The translations under genes were made by a program, and so were the position numbers. A DNA stretch of 64,000 nt from Alnus glutinosa (Eukaryota; Streptophyta; Magnoliopsida; Fagales; Betulaceae): positions 2,242,001 to 2,306,000 of the forward strand of contig NC_084898.1 of assembly GCF_958979055.1 (NCBI RefSeq), written 5' to 3'. Shown in pieces: positions 49,190 through 61,435 of the stretch. Under the pieces are notes generated by a model. The model had not been told where the DNA came from, did no database searches, and worked only from the letters and a program-made list of their open reading frames with translations. The stretch's first letter is position 1, and each line of letters starts with the position of its first letter.

Positions 49190-49583
49190 AAAGCTTGGTT
49201 GAATGGATCCACTAGGGAAACCATTAGTAGAAGAGAGTAATATTGTAAATAGCCCTAAGAATGAGATGACTATGGCTGATCCTGTAGTGGAGTATGAGAT
49301 CGTGGATCCCATTTCAAAGTTGGGGCAGTTCGATCCATTGGATGAATACTTTTAGATGTAGCAAGCAGTTGAAAACAATTTAGAAAATAAAGCGGTCAGG
49401 CTAAATTACATGATTCATTTACATCACGCATATGGATGGGGTGGTCAAGAGGGAGACCCCGCTCCTTACATTTCGGGCCAGTACGATGAGGGACAGCCTA
49501 ACGGATTGATTCCCATTGATCCAAGGGATGAAGTTCCCCTAGTACCTCCAAAGCATATCTTCAGCGATGCTGAAGATTATTAG
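49190..49583 (+). pseudogene. Unrecognised acidic reading frame after gypsy 2
   Basis: One frame from ATG 49203 to TAG 49581-49583 (127 codons) is open except for two TAG codons close together (about 49353 and 49359). Segments are MDPLGKPLVEESN, DPVVEYEIVDPISKLGQFDP and GQYDEGQPNGLIPIDPRDEV. It is preceded by an acceptor-like ccttttcag and ends directly at a donor-like GTAAGG. I do not recognise the family. It may be a decayed exon or an extra reading frame of the retroelement. Confidence 0.35.
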
Positions 49584-50214
49584 GTAAGGGATTATTTAGT
49601 TTGAATAAATTATTAAACATGCATGATATGATTTAAATTTTGAGGTTGAAACTCTTCTGGTGATTTCAGTGGGATTTCCGGTAGTTCTTAAGCTCTATTT
49701 AAGTAGGTAATTTTTAAATAATTCTTCTAAATTATTGGGATTATTGTTGATTTAAGGATTGTTTTGGTTTGATGATGTTCTTCCCTTGCTTTGTCCGGTT
49801 TGGTGCCCTCTGTTTTGGTGGGTTTTTGGACGGATGAATTTGTGTGTGTGGGTAGTTTTATGACCGGACGGGTGTTTTAGCCAATTGTGGTTTGGTTGTT
49901 ACTTGATTTTATGTGTTTTAAGTCTTGAAGGCTTGGACCAAATACCCTTGCTATTGGCCGAACATGGTTGTGTGATGTTTTGAGTGTTGTTTTTCCTTGC
50001 AGTGGGTGTGTCGGCCGTGGGAGTTTGGATTTACTGTGTGTTGGTCGGCTATGAGTATTTGGATTCTTGGATTCTTTGTCCAGTGAGTGTATATTTCGGT
50101 TAAGCTGTGTTTGATGTTGAACTTTTCTTAGAACGTCAGTATTCGGTGAGTACAACCCCAGTTAACTTTAATTGCTAATTGCCTCTTGGGTTTGATTGGA
50201 TATATCTTATGTTT
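49584..50214. other. Spacer rich in T and G
   Basis: The plus strand is strongly T/G-biased (for example 49740-50120). No protein domain or paired repeat was recognised. It could be retroelement 3' sequence. Confidence 0.35.
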
Positions 50215-50590
50215 AGTTTGTTTTGACATAAAACAACATTTGTTAAAATATATTTTTGGCGAAAATGATTTTAGTTGAAAATATTTTTCGATGTTTGGTT
50301 CGTACGAAAAATAGAGATAACGGGCAATTGCTGGTGACCACCAAAAATAATGTGCAACTTCCGGCGAACTTCAGAAGCAAATAATAAACTATGAGAGAGA
50401 ATGTGTATGAGGAAGAGAATATCAAACTCGAAAAATAGTTTACGATATTAAATAAACGAAAATCATTTTTCAAAGATGAAGCTTTTATGGTCAAACCGAA
50501 AATGTTTTTTATTTGACCATCATTTTGGGTCACACCAAATACCAAAATTTATTAAAAATATTTTACAATGAAAAAAACGGAGCCTTAATC
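50215..50590. repeat. MITE-like element with inverted ends
   Basis: The left part (tttgttttgacataaaac...gatgtttggttcgtac) and right part (ggtcacaccaaatacc...ttttacaatgaaaaaaacggagc) are complementary. They belong to the same family as the patches at about 47-180 and 51005-51100 (gctccgtttgtttcgacgtaaaat), MULE-like in style. Confidence 0.55.
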
Positions 50591-50958
50591 GCAACATACA
50601 AACCTAAAGATTTTTTTATGGCAATTATAAAACTTTTTGATGGTATTGGTTAATCAAATATAAAAGCTTGGGACAAGTACATAAATGCTAATAGTATTGG
50701 GACAAGTAAGTAAATTTCAAAATTAAAGATTTTTTTTTTTTTTTTTTCAATTAAAGATGTTTCTTTAGAGAAAGACAACATCACTGGGTAATTGATTATG
50801 AGAAACCACTTAGGAGACCTACCTGACCGGATAAGTGGTTGGACAACCTAATTTTTATTTGATCAGGTGAGTTCTATAAATAATATTTCACAATCAGAAA
50901 TTCTGAGAGATACTTTGATCCGATCCTTATCCAGTATTGAAACCTCAACGATAATAAG
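50591..50958. other. Spacer left of DC1 unit B
   Basis: AT-rich with a T run at 50730-50748. Nothing was recognised. The similarity to window position 1 starts at 50959. Confidence 0.4.
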
Positions 50959-53587
50959 ATGGAAGATAATTAAGTATAGATTTCTAGTAATTTCATCTAT
51001 AATGCTCTGTTTGTTTCGATGTACAATATTTTTCATCGTAAAATATTTTCAACGAAATCATTATTTTTCAGCGTTTGACTCATACAAAAAAATCACCAAC
51101 AGCAAGAAAATCGTCGGTGACGAGATTTTGTCACTGGCCGATAGAATTCCGGCCATTTTCATCGGATTTCAGAGATGAAGGCCGAAATCCGGCTACAATG
51201 GCCAGATTCCAACCATTTTCCCCAAATCCGAGTTGGCCGAATTCTTGCCAGTTTCGTTGGAATTTGGGGTGGCTGGAATTGAAAATAATAATCTAATTGA
51301 AAGAGTTTTATTTTAAGCGCTCCAACCATAAAGATGTAAGGTATTATTTCGATATGTAAACTAAATGCATTTTCCTTTCAATTTTCCTTGACAGTGGAGC
51401 TATCCAAGTTCAAAAACATTATGGAAAAGAAAATTTTCATGAAATCCTATTAGGCTATTCTAAATTACAATGCTGCTACCAACATTGTAGTGATATGAAA
51501 CTATAAGTGTCAATATTTAGTGTTATCCAAAGGCTAAAAGTCAAACCAAAAATTACTAGGACTTAAAGACACATAAAATCACTTCCCCTACCATTGGTCA
51601 CAAAATTTTGAGTACATTGATATGAGCTTGTTGAGATTTCTCTCTTTGCTGTTCTCTATAATGCAGAATGTTATTCCTTCAAGATGAAGGGGGGGTACAT
51701 GCATGCTTAAAATCATTGGTCAGACCAATCTATAACATCTCCACTAAAAATGAAAATATTTTTGAAAAATGATAGTGAAGATCAAATTGATCTCTAAATA
51801 TTTTGTTCATTATAGAATTTCAAATAACTATTAAAATTTAACATGGAAAGTAATTAGGTCATGTTATTTGTTATGGTATCGGCATACTAATTAAATTAGG
51901 TCATGCTACTTTTTAAACATCGAAGACAAAAATGAAAAAAATAGTCAAACTTTAAAGAGTTAAATGTATTTTTCCATGGCCATTCCTTAAATTCAAGAAT
52001 AAATTTTCCTCTCAATTTGAGCGCGTAACTTTAATTCTTCCACCGTCATTTGCATCTATCTTTTTTTCTTTTCTTCTTTGTCTCATTGCTTGTTGTTGTA
52101 CTAAAGAGTCAATCTTTAATTTGCTTTTGCTTTTCCTATATTTACTTTTGCTTTTCCTAAAAGAAAAGTTTAGAAGCAAATTTGCCATATTTTGGTGTTG
52201 ATAAAGGAGAATACCATTATAATAAAAGCATTTAGAGATATAAAAAGAATCTTACTTGCTTACCTATCAGTATTCATTCAATGAGTCCAAGTCAAGTCAA
52301 CTTTTCTTAGCATATATATCAGTACAGAAATGTCTCTTGCACAACAGTTGTACAAGAGACAAGAGACGTGGAGTGGGTCCCACGCGGGACCCATGTGGTG
52401 AGACCTACCACGTGGAACCCACCCATATCTCTTGAATCCTGCACAACAGTTGCACAACCGTTATGCAAGAATCATGTTTCATATCAGTATTCATTCTATG
52501 AGTGTAACCCAAGTCAACCATGCTTGCCTCTTGGGTTTGATTAATTGGATACATCTTTAATTGGGCTTTAACCTTTTGTGGTATTCACAAAATACAAAGT
52601 TGGTTTATCGCATTAGTTTCTACTTTTGTCCCAAACTTTTGTGTACAATAAGATAGGATGATAATTTTTTGTAATTAAAAAATTGCCCTCTAAATTTTAA
52701 ACTATTCTAAAATTAAAAATAAGAAAAACTTCACTTCTAACTCCTATTATTTTATCATTTTTGCAATTAAGTACTCAAACTTTAAAAAATGTCAATTTAG
52801 GGTATCCAACTTTCAGCTTAATTTCAACCATCCGTTAGAATTTTTTTTGTTAAATCCTATCAAAATACTCCTGTGTTTTTTTTTTTTTTTTTTTTAAATT
52901 ATAAAATTTGAAAATTCAAGTATTGGGTATTTTTGTAAATTCTATTAAATTCTTACCAACACCTAAATATTTACAATTTTTTTCTTTCCTAAAAAAATGA
53001 TGGGTATTTTGGAAATTTTAACAGAATTTAATGAAAAATTTTAACAGAGGATTGAAACTGAAAAAGAAAAAAGAAAAAAAAATATATGGATATCCTAAAT
53101 TAATACTTTTTAAAGTTTGAATATTTAATTTCAAAAATGATGAAATATCAGGTATTATAATTGAAGTTTTCTCTTAAAAATATTTTTTAAGAGAAAGGTT
53201 AGTAAGAGGCAGATATGTATGTGTTTCTAGTAATTTCATAAATAAATCTTATTTCTTTCTTCATACTCAATCTACAAAACAAAGATTGAACAACACCAAC
53301 ATAACTATTTTCACATGCCCGCATCCTTGAGGTTGAATGTTGTTCAATTTCGAAAAATCCTTGAGGTTGAAACACCTCACGCTTAGCTTACCGCTTGGGC
53401 TTGATTAGGTATATATATATATATGCTAAATTATAAAACTTTGATGGACATGAAATCAAATCGATCTAAAAGCTTTGAGATTAAGTCTGAACTTCTTCGC
53501 ATTTCTCAATTCTAACCCCCTCTCCCTCTCTGTTGTGTGCTTTGAGATAGATATAGTGTGTTTGAGAGATCTTGAATCTTGAGAGAG
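50959..53587 (+). repeat. Upstream part of DC1 duplication unit B
   Basis: It parallels 1-2895 with small indels, including an extra gaaggggg.gtacatgc stretch at about 51686-51710 that A lacks and B shares with the remnant at 56960. Its hairpin insert is at about 52300-52510, with palindrome TGGGTCCCACGCGGGACCCA at 52374-52393. Confidence 0.88.
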
Positions 53588-55463
53588 ATGGAGGACTGTG
53601 ATCATAACAATGAGCGGCACCACTTGATCTACAAAGAAGAGATGAAAAAAGATGGTGAGAAGATAGCTCTTTGCTGGTATTGCCGCAAACCAATATTGGG
53701 TTCCCTCCACAATTGTGTGGAATGTCGTAACCTCCCTGTTCACAGCAAGTCATCCTCATTCGAAGATCATTTCTTGGACTTCAAAGAAAAGCTGGAAAAT
53801 GATGGCGACAAGGAAGTTGTTTGCTGGGGGTGCAACGAACTAGTATTGGGTCCCGCTTACAAATGCCGACGCCCAATCTCTGAATGCAGCTTCGTCGTTC
53901 ATAAATCATGCACTGATCTATCTTATCAAATAAACCACCCTCTGCATCCAGACCATACCCTTACTCTCCAAAAGCCAGGTAAAAATTGTTGTGATGCTTG
54001 TCGTAGATCTCACGATAGATCTTTCTTTTACAAATGTGATCTGTGTCTTTTCCAACTCGACATCGAGTGTGCTACCCGCTTGCCAGTTAATCCTAATGAA
54101 TGTCACCAACACGACTTCTTCTCCATCCTCAAGCCGATCCAATACAGCTGTGATGCTTGTGGAAAGGAATTCAAGAACATGGCCTACAAACTATGCAATA
54201 TCTGCAAACTCTTGGTCCACAATAGATGTGCTGAACTTCCCCGCTTCGCCAAATTTACGCTACACAATCACATACTCAGCCTCATCTATTCTCTTCAAGA
54301 ATTCAAGAAGCGCGACAACATGTTTTGTAAAATATGTTGTAACAAGGTGAATACAGAGTATGCAGTTTACTATTGTCTTAAATGTAATTATATTATCCAC
54401 ATAGAATGCCTAACGGGTTTTACGGCTATGTATACCGCGTATTCGTCGTTGCCTGCAACTAGTGAATCGGTGCCCAGCAAAGCAACTCACTTGATCAAGG
54501 CACTCAATCAATCTGAGGAAGAAGGACCTCATCTTGAGGAGATCCAACATTTCAGTCATCAACAACATAAGTTAATCCTATGCAATAATGAGGTCAAGGA
54601 TGATAAGCATTGTCAGGGATGTATGGAATTCATAATTTCAGTCCCATTTTATAGTTGTGTGCAGTGCGACTTTTTTCTTCATACTTGATGTGCTGAACTT
54701 CCCACAAAGATTGAGCAATACAAACTTCACTACTTTCACCCGCTCACCCTCCTCCCACGGGCAGACACTAAAAGTCGCGTGTTCTTTTGTTATCTTTGTT
54801 ATCGTCATCATCGCGGCTTCACCTACAAATGTAATAGTAAGATTAGTAAGCGGTGGCGGTGTTTGGATACACTTGATGTTCAATGCGGTTCAATTCCTGA
54901 CACCCTTGAGCACGAAGGTCATCAGCACTCCCTTTTCCTTGCTCTTAGATATTTTAATAGAAAATGCAAAGCTTGTCCTAAGGACAATGAGAGGCATGTA
55001 TTTGTATGTACCAGCTGCGATTTCGCATTAGGAATCAGGTGTGCAAATCTTCCACTGCTAGCAAGGCATAAATGTGATACACATTTCCTCAAGCTAGCTT
55101 ACTTACGCTGCTGAATACGCTTCTGGAGAATATTATTGTCTAATTTGTGAAAAAGACAGAGACCCAAATTACTGGTTCTATTATTGTGCAGAATGTGACT
55201 TTCCCGCTCACACCGAATGTGTTCTTGGGAACAATCCATGCATTATGATTGGAAATACCTACAAAAGTGAATATCACCAACACCCTCTCACTTGTGTCCA
55301 GAAGACTAAAACGTCGTGTGATGGTTGTTACCAAGCTTTTGATGATGTGGCATTAGAATGTTATATATGCCAAATTAGTGTCCATCCTCCAAGACCATAC
55401 TTTCCTGATTGTATGTGGAAACAAAGTGAAAGGCATCGGAAATCTTGGCCTTTAGTCTTCTGA
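53588..55463 (+). pseudogene. DC1 domain protein, full-length but disabled copy
   Basis: The ATG at 53588 (MEDCDHN) opens a DC1 frame nearly identical to 2896-3750 that then continues with further C1-like modules. An in-frame TGA at 54686-54688 (codon 367) lies within FFLHT*CAELP, where family members have an arginine, probably CGA to TGA. The frame then stays open to about 55090, with CYLCYRHHRGFTYKC and CKACPKDNERHVFVC. A one-base shift near 55100-55115 moves the last module (YYCLICEKDRDPNYWFYYC) into another frame ending at 55463. Without lesions the protein would be about 620 residues, a usual DC1 size. It is probably a recent pseudogene. Confidence 0.9.
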
Positions 55464-57175
55464 TGAAGTTGGCAGCTTCTTAATTTTTTCTCATTTTTTT
55501 TTTTTTCGTTTATCTTGTACTTCTTAAGCTTGAGTGAACACTCGGTTGGGTTGTATTATTCCTTTGTTGTTTGGTTTTTGGTGTATTTCTTTCCTATGGG
55601 TTCTCCCACTTTGTATTTTGTTTTTTTTTAATGCATGCAATACTTGTTTATTCAAAAAACTAAAGTTTCCACAATAATTGTATTTAGGTAATGAAAGCAT
55701 TACTATGTTTTGTTCAAATGTCATTTATCTAACACTTAATTTAATTTTGCTGAAATTGAAACTAATAATCTAATTGAAAGAGTTTATAATTACCATAATG
55801 ATAAGGTATGCATACAGAATATTAATGCATATTGTTCGTTGTTGTGCATGCAAACACAACAATGAATACTAGATTAATGATTGATGTCAATATTCATAAT
55901 AATAGATCATGCATATATATAAACTAACGCGGTACTTCATAATTAGTAAATGAGCGATACTAAGAGTAGTATAAGTTTTATTATAAATCTCTTACATGAT
56001 AGTTGACGTAGTAGTGTCCCATGAATTGTTATATTAAGTTGTAAGCCCGTCCACATGGTACTTACTACATTAACTATAATATAATTAAATTTAATTGTAA
56101 CCGACATGATAATGGATCGTATATGGATGTCAATTCCCAAACTTATATGACACTTATCACTTTATTCATTAAACATTTAAATTTAATTATTGCTTGTAAA
56201 AGCATAAACTAAATAATTGGAATAACAAGACGACAAAGGCATTTCAGTGCCATCTGTTCAATAGTATGCAAACAAAAATATTGGCACTTCTCAGTAAATA
56301 TGAAATTGAGTGTTCTATGGGTAGAAAGAAAAATTAATATCTGTTCGATTTAATATTCAATACTAATGAAGATGACAACTCCCAAAACTCCTCCAGATAT
56401 TCACATGTAAGAATAAAATTAACATTATTATTGCTAGAGAGAGATAGAATTAAAAAAAAAAAAATGCAAAACCTAAATGAAGTGCATCAAGCAACTCAAG
56501 CAAAGCACACAAAAGTTTGTGAATGCAAGCACAAAACAATTAAAAAAAAAAAAATCAATAGCATATCTTTGAATGCAAAAACACTCACATTTGAAACTCA
56601 ATGTGTTAATCAACAAAAGAACATAAGGAATGTTTCAAATGCTTAGGGAGTCAAACATAAATTGATTGAATTTCATGCATGATGCATTCAAAATTTTGTA
56701 TAACACATAGCTAATGCTTGTGTGAGTTGTGTGATTCACTTTGAAAAAGTGAGTTTAAGACCTTATTTTGAGTAGGGATCAGCTACATATGTAGTGACAT
56801 GAACCTATAAGTGTCAATTAGTCAAACCCAAAATTACTAGGACCTAAAGACACATAAAACCACTTCCCCTAAAATTGGGCACAAAATTTTGAGTACATTG
56901 ATATGAGATTGTTGAGATTTCTCTCTGCCTATAATGCAGAATGTTATTCCCTCAGGATGAAGGGGAGAAGTACATGCTTAAAATCATTGGTCAGACCAAT
57001 CTACTATATCTCCACTAAAAATGAAAACATTATTAAAAAATGATACTGAAGATCAAATGATATCTCTAAATATTTTGTCCATTATAAGAATTTCAAATAA
57101 CTCTTGCAGTTTAACATGAAAAACAATTATGTCATGTTATTTGTTATGCTATCAGCATACTAATTAAATAGACAT
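55464..57175. repeat. Patchwork of DC1-unit remnants
   Basis: Positions 55620-55800 match the left edge of unit A (455-690). Positions 55960-56190 match 13510-13735. Positions 56790-57172 match 840-1195 and 51490-51895. These are parts of a further, broken DC1 unit. The stretch 56200-56780 shows nothing recognisable apart from short A runs. Confidence 0.7.
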
Positions 57176-57709
57176 GGTTGTATTTACAAAAACAGTTGGA
57201 GACAAAGGGTATTCAACAGCCTCCTAACATTGGAAGAAGAAACCGATCTGCAACTGCCAAAAAATCAGAGTAATTGAATCTCAAAAAGTAAATGCCAACC
57301 CGAATTTGCCACAATCGATTCCTTCCTACATCCTCATAAATTTACAACTTTTTTCTATCGTCTTTGAAGGAAAGGAAGCCAATCCATTCTTTGCAAGAGA
57401 TTATGTAAGAATGCCACCTCAAACGGGACCTGAGGTCCCATCTTCAAGTGCTCAATGATAGCTTCTGCATTGCCCATTCAACTCAGGATAATGCATGGAC
57501 GAAGTTGCAGTATATCAACACTCGTAGTGCTGTTTAAAATCAGACTTGTTCTTTCCTCTTGGCCCAAATCATTACAAGAGAGAAGCCCATCAAAGACATT
57601 ATTACAGTCTGCAAATCATAGAAACATTATGGATATTCCTCAAGATTACTATTGTGCAACACCAGATGCAGCCTCATTCAAAAACAAATATAGCGTATAT
57701 AATATATCA

Positions 57710-57715
<6 letters not shown>
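57172..57715. repeat. Duplicated block, copy 2 (pair at 13738-14290)
   Basis: About 540 bp closely matches 13738-14290 with small deletions (for example near 57365-57380). It ends at a GA microsatellite (57717-57751). It may be the 3' non-coding end of the minus-strand BASS-like gene. Confidence 0.8.

Positions 57716-57716
<1 letters not shown>

Positions 57717-57751
<35 letters not shown>
57717..57751. repeat. GA microsatellite
   Basis: About 17 uninterrupted GA units. A second GA tract lies inside the BASS pseudogene at 58924-58968. Confidence 0.95.
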
Positions 57752-57754
<3 letters not shown>

Positions 57755-58097
57755 TTCGAACATAATTTGGCCAAATTCTGTAAATCTTCTGCCTGATTTT
57801 CTTATCATTCGATATATGATATGATTCTATATTGCTGTAAACGTATATCCAGCAAATCAAACAATAGTAAGCAAACGTTATTCTAGATAGGAAAACCAGG
57901 GTGAGTGTGAATCCATGACAATCAAACCATACAGGATGGAGTTACTATATAGGGAGTTGATTTAATCTTATTCATATCAGGGGCAAAAAAACCCTGCTTC
58001 TTGCAGTAAGAAAGGGAGATGATTTAACTGAATTTCGTTTTTTGGAGGGAAAAAAAAATAGGAGAAATTTGATACAAAAGCGATGTCATGGACTTAC

Positions 58098-58920
58098 TGA
58101 GATTGCTGGAGGCACACCCACAAGTGGATCTTGGAAGAACCTATTCGCAAGTGCAAGGGCGAGAAGACTACTTTGCATTCCTGGAAAAGCAAAAAGATCA
58201 GTTAGCTTGAATGACACGCAGATGCAGAGTTTTACATTGCTGTTAATGGGCTAAAAGGTGGCACCTGTCTCATAGGATAGTGTTCTTTGCAGAGCTTTCA
58301 CATCAGTTGCCTTATGGAAGAGTAGACCAGAAAAGAAATAACCGGCTACAAACGCGGAAAAATGAAATGCAATAACGAGCAACAAAATTGTCGCTTCAAA
58401 AGGAGATATAACTGATTCAATGTTAAGGGCAAGTGGTGCTCCAACACAGAGAGCTGTTACCAAGACTGATAGTGGGGGCAAAAGTGGCCGAATAGCATCA
58501 CAGATCAGGGGAAAGAACCTGTAGGCACAAATATAAGGGACGACTAAAAGAGTTCAATATGTTATCAAGTTATATAGAGTTGTTATATCACCGATTCAAT
58601 AGCAAGCCTGCAGCAATGGGCGCAACTACAATCTACATAATGCTAGACATCATTCCTTTTACATCAACAGGCCGTCTCTTTCCAATGAGCAAGAGGGACA
58701 ACATTGGTGTGACGAATACCGCAGTAGCAGTAGACAATGATGTCATGATAATGCTTAGAGGGGCCATTGCCCATTAGTGGGTCTGTGAGAAAAGTAGAAT
58801 AGTGTGAGAGCTGGGCCCCACTAACACACGATACCAACATAATCCCAGCACCTATTACATAGATTAAGAAAATGTTAACCCAGTGTCAGCAGGTTTTTGA
58901 AGGTGAGATTGATCCTAGCT

Positions 58921-58971
<51 letters not shown>

Positions 58972-59173
58972 TTACCTATGGAAGGTGGTAGACCAAATAG
59001 TGTAGCTGAGATTGTGCCAAAAAGATCGATATCCAAGAAGAGGCTTCATAACAAATTGGCCAACATAACCAGCAAAAATAGCTGCTGGTCTCTTGAATGC
59101 TTCAAGGAAATCCTTTTCTCTGGAATTAACCCCAACTGCAAACATTAAAACCCCCAATGCCGGTGCATAGTAC
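58098..59173 (-). pseudogene. BASS-type plastid transporter pseudogene (BASS5/6-like)
   Basis: Four minus-strand exons are visible: 58976-59173, 58592-58851, 58265-58518 and 58098-58180. They encode the BASS (bile acid:sodium symporter) core: YYAPALGVLMFAVGVNS, FKRPAAIFAGYVGQF, GAGIMLVSCVSGAQLS, PLSIIMTSLSTATAVFVTP and LALALANRFFQDPLVGVPPA. Plant BASS proteins sit in the chloroplast envelope; Arabidopsis BASS5 moves 2-oxo acids for methionine chain elongation. Lesions are a 4-base insertion after LGY (about 59026), an extra ~7 bases before the MAPLS-like segment (about 58775), and TAG where the family has Gln in SSI(L)QIVVAP (about 58634). The 5' exon with the transit peptide and the last exon were not found. 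Confidence 0.88.
58924..58968. repeat. GA microsatellite in BASS intron
   Basis: About 22 GA units directly next to the splice donor of the 58976-59173 exon. Confidence 0.95.
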
Positions 59174-59620
59174 CTGGAAATAGAGAGTAAAAACATGAAT
59201 TATTAGCATAAGCTTTAGATAAACATTGTAAATCTTTTCCTTTTCATTCTTCAATAGAAATCACATTATGAACTAAGCCAAAATTAACTTCTACCCGTCA
59301 CTGGTTTCATGCAAGTATATGACATAGCAAAAATAAATGATGTATCTTCTTCATGCTCCATAGATAAAGACTGCAAAACTTATCCTACTGTAGACAAGTA
59401 CTTCAAATGGATACACGCTTATATATTATTTTGTTGCATTTGTCGATGACTCATAACCTTAGAGAAATTAACTCCTGCTTTCTCCACATTTTAGACGGTA
59501 AAGAAGATCAATATGCAAATGGCTTCTCGTTTTTCCTTGAGGCTGCTCTTTGATGCAACTTTTTACGTAATCAGGCACACATTGACCAACCGATTCATCT
59601 AAAGAGTGCTCAGTCACGGT
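59174..59620. other. Spacer upstream of the BASS pseudogene
   Basis: This is where an upstream intron and first exon would be expected. I see no transit-peptide exon or other feature. Confidence 0.4.
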
Positions 59621-61016
59621 CAGGGCGAGCCGGAGCCTTAAGCGAATTAGGTGGCCGCCTAAGCTCCCAATAAAAAAATATTAAAAAAAATTATTTAAAA
59701 AAAAAAGCCTTAATTACCATCAATACACTTTAATAAGGCCCTAAAATATTGTAAAAATAAAATTAATAAAGACATTAATATAATGCATGGCCCCAATTTA
59801 AGAAGGCCTAAATATCAATGAAGATTTATTTCCAAAACAAAAAACATAAATTGAAGACCCTATTTAATCCCATCGTTTAATAAATAAGACTAAATTAATT
59901 AAGACCAACTGTACGTCCAGCCAAAGTTCAAAAAATTAATTACACCTTAAGTCAACATTCATGAAGATGGAAAGTCTCATTAAAAAAAAATTAATTAATT
60001 AAGTCCGAAAGAAAAATATAGAATGAAAAAAAAAAGAATTAAATGCTAAGAAGTAAGAAGATGGAAAGTCTGGTTCAAAAAATAAGACTTAATTATTAAC
60101 TCCAACGTTCCTTAAGTCCAACCGACTCCAACGTTCAAGAATGAAGAATCAATATAAAATAAAAATACATAAATAAATGATAAGAAGTAAGAAGATGGAA
60201 AGTCTCTAATTAGGTTTCCATTTCAAATTCTACTCTATAAGTTTTCATTTTTTTTTACATCAATTTTTCTATTGAAGTCGATCTTAATTATTCAAATTTA
60301 AATTTCTCTCTTTTTCTCCATTTTCATTCTTTCCTTATAACTTACTATTTAAGTTCTTAAAATCATTCCATATTTGATCAGTGATTAAAAAAAAAGGTTA
60401 GTTACCAAATACTCAATCAATCAATTGCATTAATTTTTTTATTTGATTTTAGGAAATTCCTTGAAAAGTGTTAGATAATCCTATCATAAAGACTAAAGAG
60501 AATTCGACCTTTGATAAATCAGGTTTTATCGTTCTATTTTTTTTTAATTTATTTTATTATAGTCATAAGATATATAATTTTTTTTTTATTATAAATCGTG
60601 TTTGTTTAATTTGTTAATACTTTTAGCTATAGATGTCTACTAGAAAATATGATTCTGGATATGACAAACTAAAAAAAAAAAAAGAGTAGAAAAATTAATT
60701 GAATCTCAAAAAGGATCTTTAAATAAATTTGTTATTAGCAATAAAAAAAATATAAATGATAATTTAGTTGAAAAACACATAAATGAACAAGATATTCATG
60801 AAAAAAGAGTTAGAAAAGGAAATGTTAAAAAAACTTGAATATAAAAATTTAATAAGTAATTTTGCATCCAAAAAAGCAAGAAGAATGAATTTTAAATAAA
60901 AATATAATTTTAAATTAAATAATATATTAAATATTATTTAATTTTGAATAAAATATTTTATTTAAACTTCTTGCCTAACACCCCAAAAAATATCGGACCG
61001 GCCTGCAGTCACCGGT
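59611..61016 (+). mobile_element. hAT-like element, internally deleted
   Basis: The left end CAGGGCGAGCCGG (59621) and the right end ...CGGACCGGCCTG (61005) are inverted and resemble hAT termini. The flanking cagtcacggt and cagtcaccggt are near-identical direct repeats. Inside, an ATG at 60633 begins MSTRKYDSGYDKLKKKK, a start typical of the TTF-zinc-finger/hAT transposase group. The frame shifts in the A run, continues as EKLIESQKGSLNKFVISNKK, then ends. The catalytic domain is missing. The rest is AT-rich. Confidence 0.7.
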
Positions 61017-61435
61017 GGTAAACCATGTAAAAGAAGGTGGATAGACAAGAGCCAATAGCGTACTACCAAGTACCAAAAAAGGAATTTGATTCCCTCAAGA
61101 TTTTCACTATAGAAGTGTCCTTTTGATTAGGCACATGAAACAAGACATGCAGCAGTGTGATCAATATGGCCTGAAATAACTCTGCAAGTGAGTTGTCTAT
61201 AGAATTAGAAACCCAATCGTGCCTCAAGTATGAAGTTCATTGGGGAAGTGTGATCTCTTCCTTCTCTCTTCTCTTCCCCCAAATGGATTGAAAGCCGACT
61301 TTGCTGACATGAATACAGAGGGCCTCTGCTGGAGGTAATTCTTGGGCTCCTGCTGGTGATCGGTGTAGGGGACGTTTCTGGACCCTTGCCTCTTCTATTA
61401 TTCTCGGCTTTTGCTAGAGAGTATGGGGGACAGTA
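61017..61435. other. Spacer and probable LINE 5' region
   Basis: No gene. The part after about 61230 (pyrimidine-rich cttccttctctcttctcttcc) is probably the 5' untranslated region of the LINE whose ORF1 starts at 61436; its true 5' end is not visible. Confidence 0.45.
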
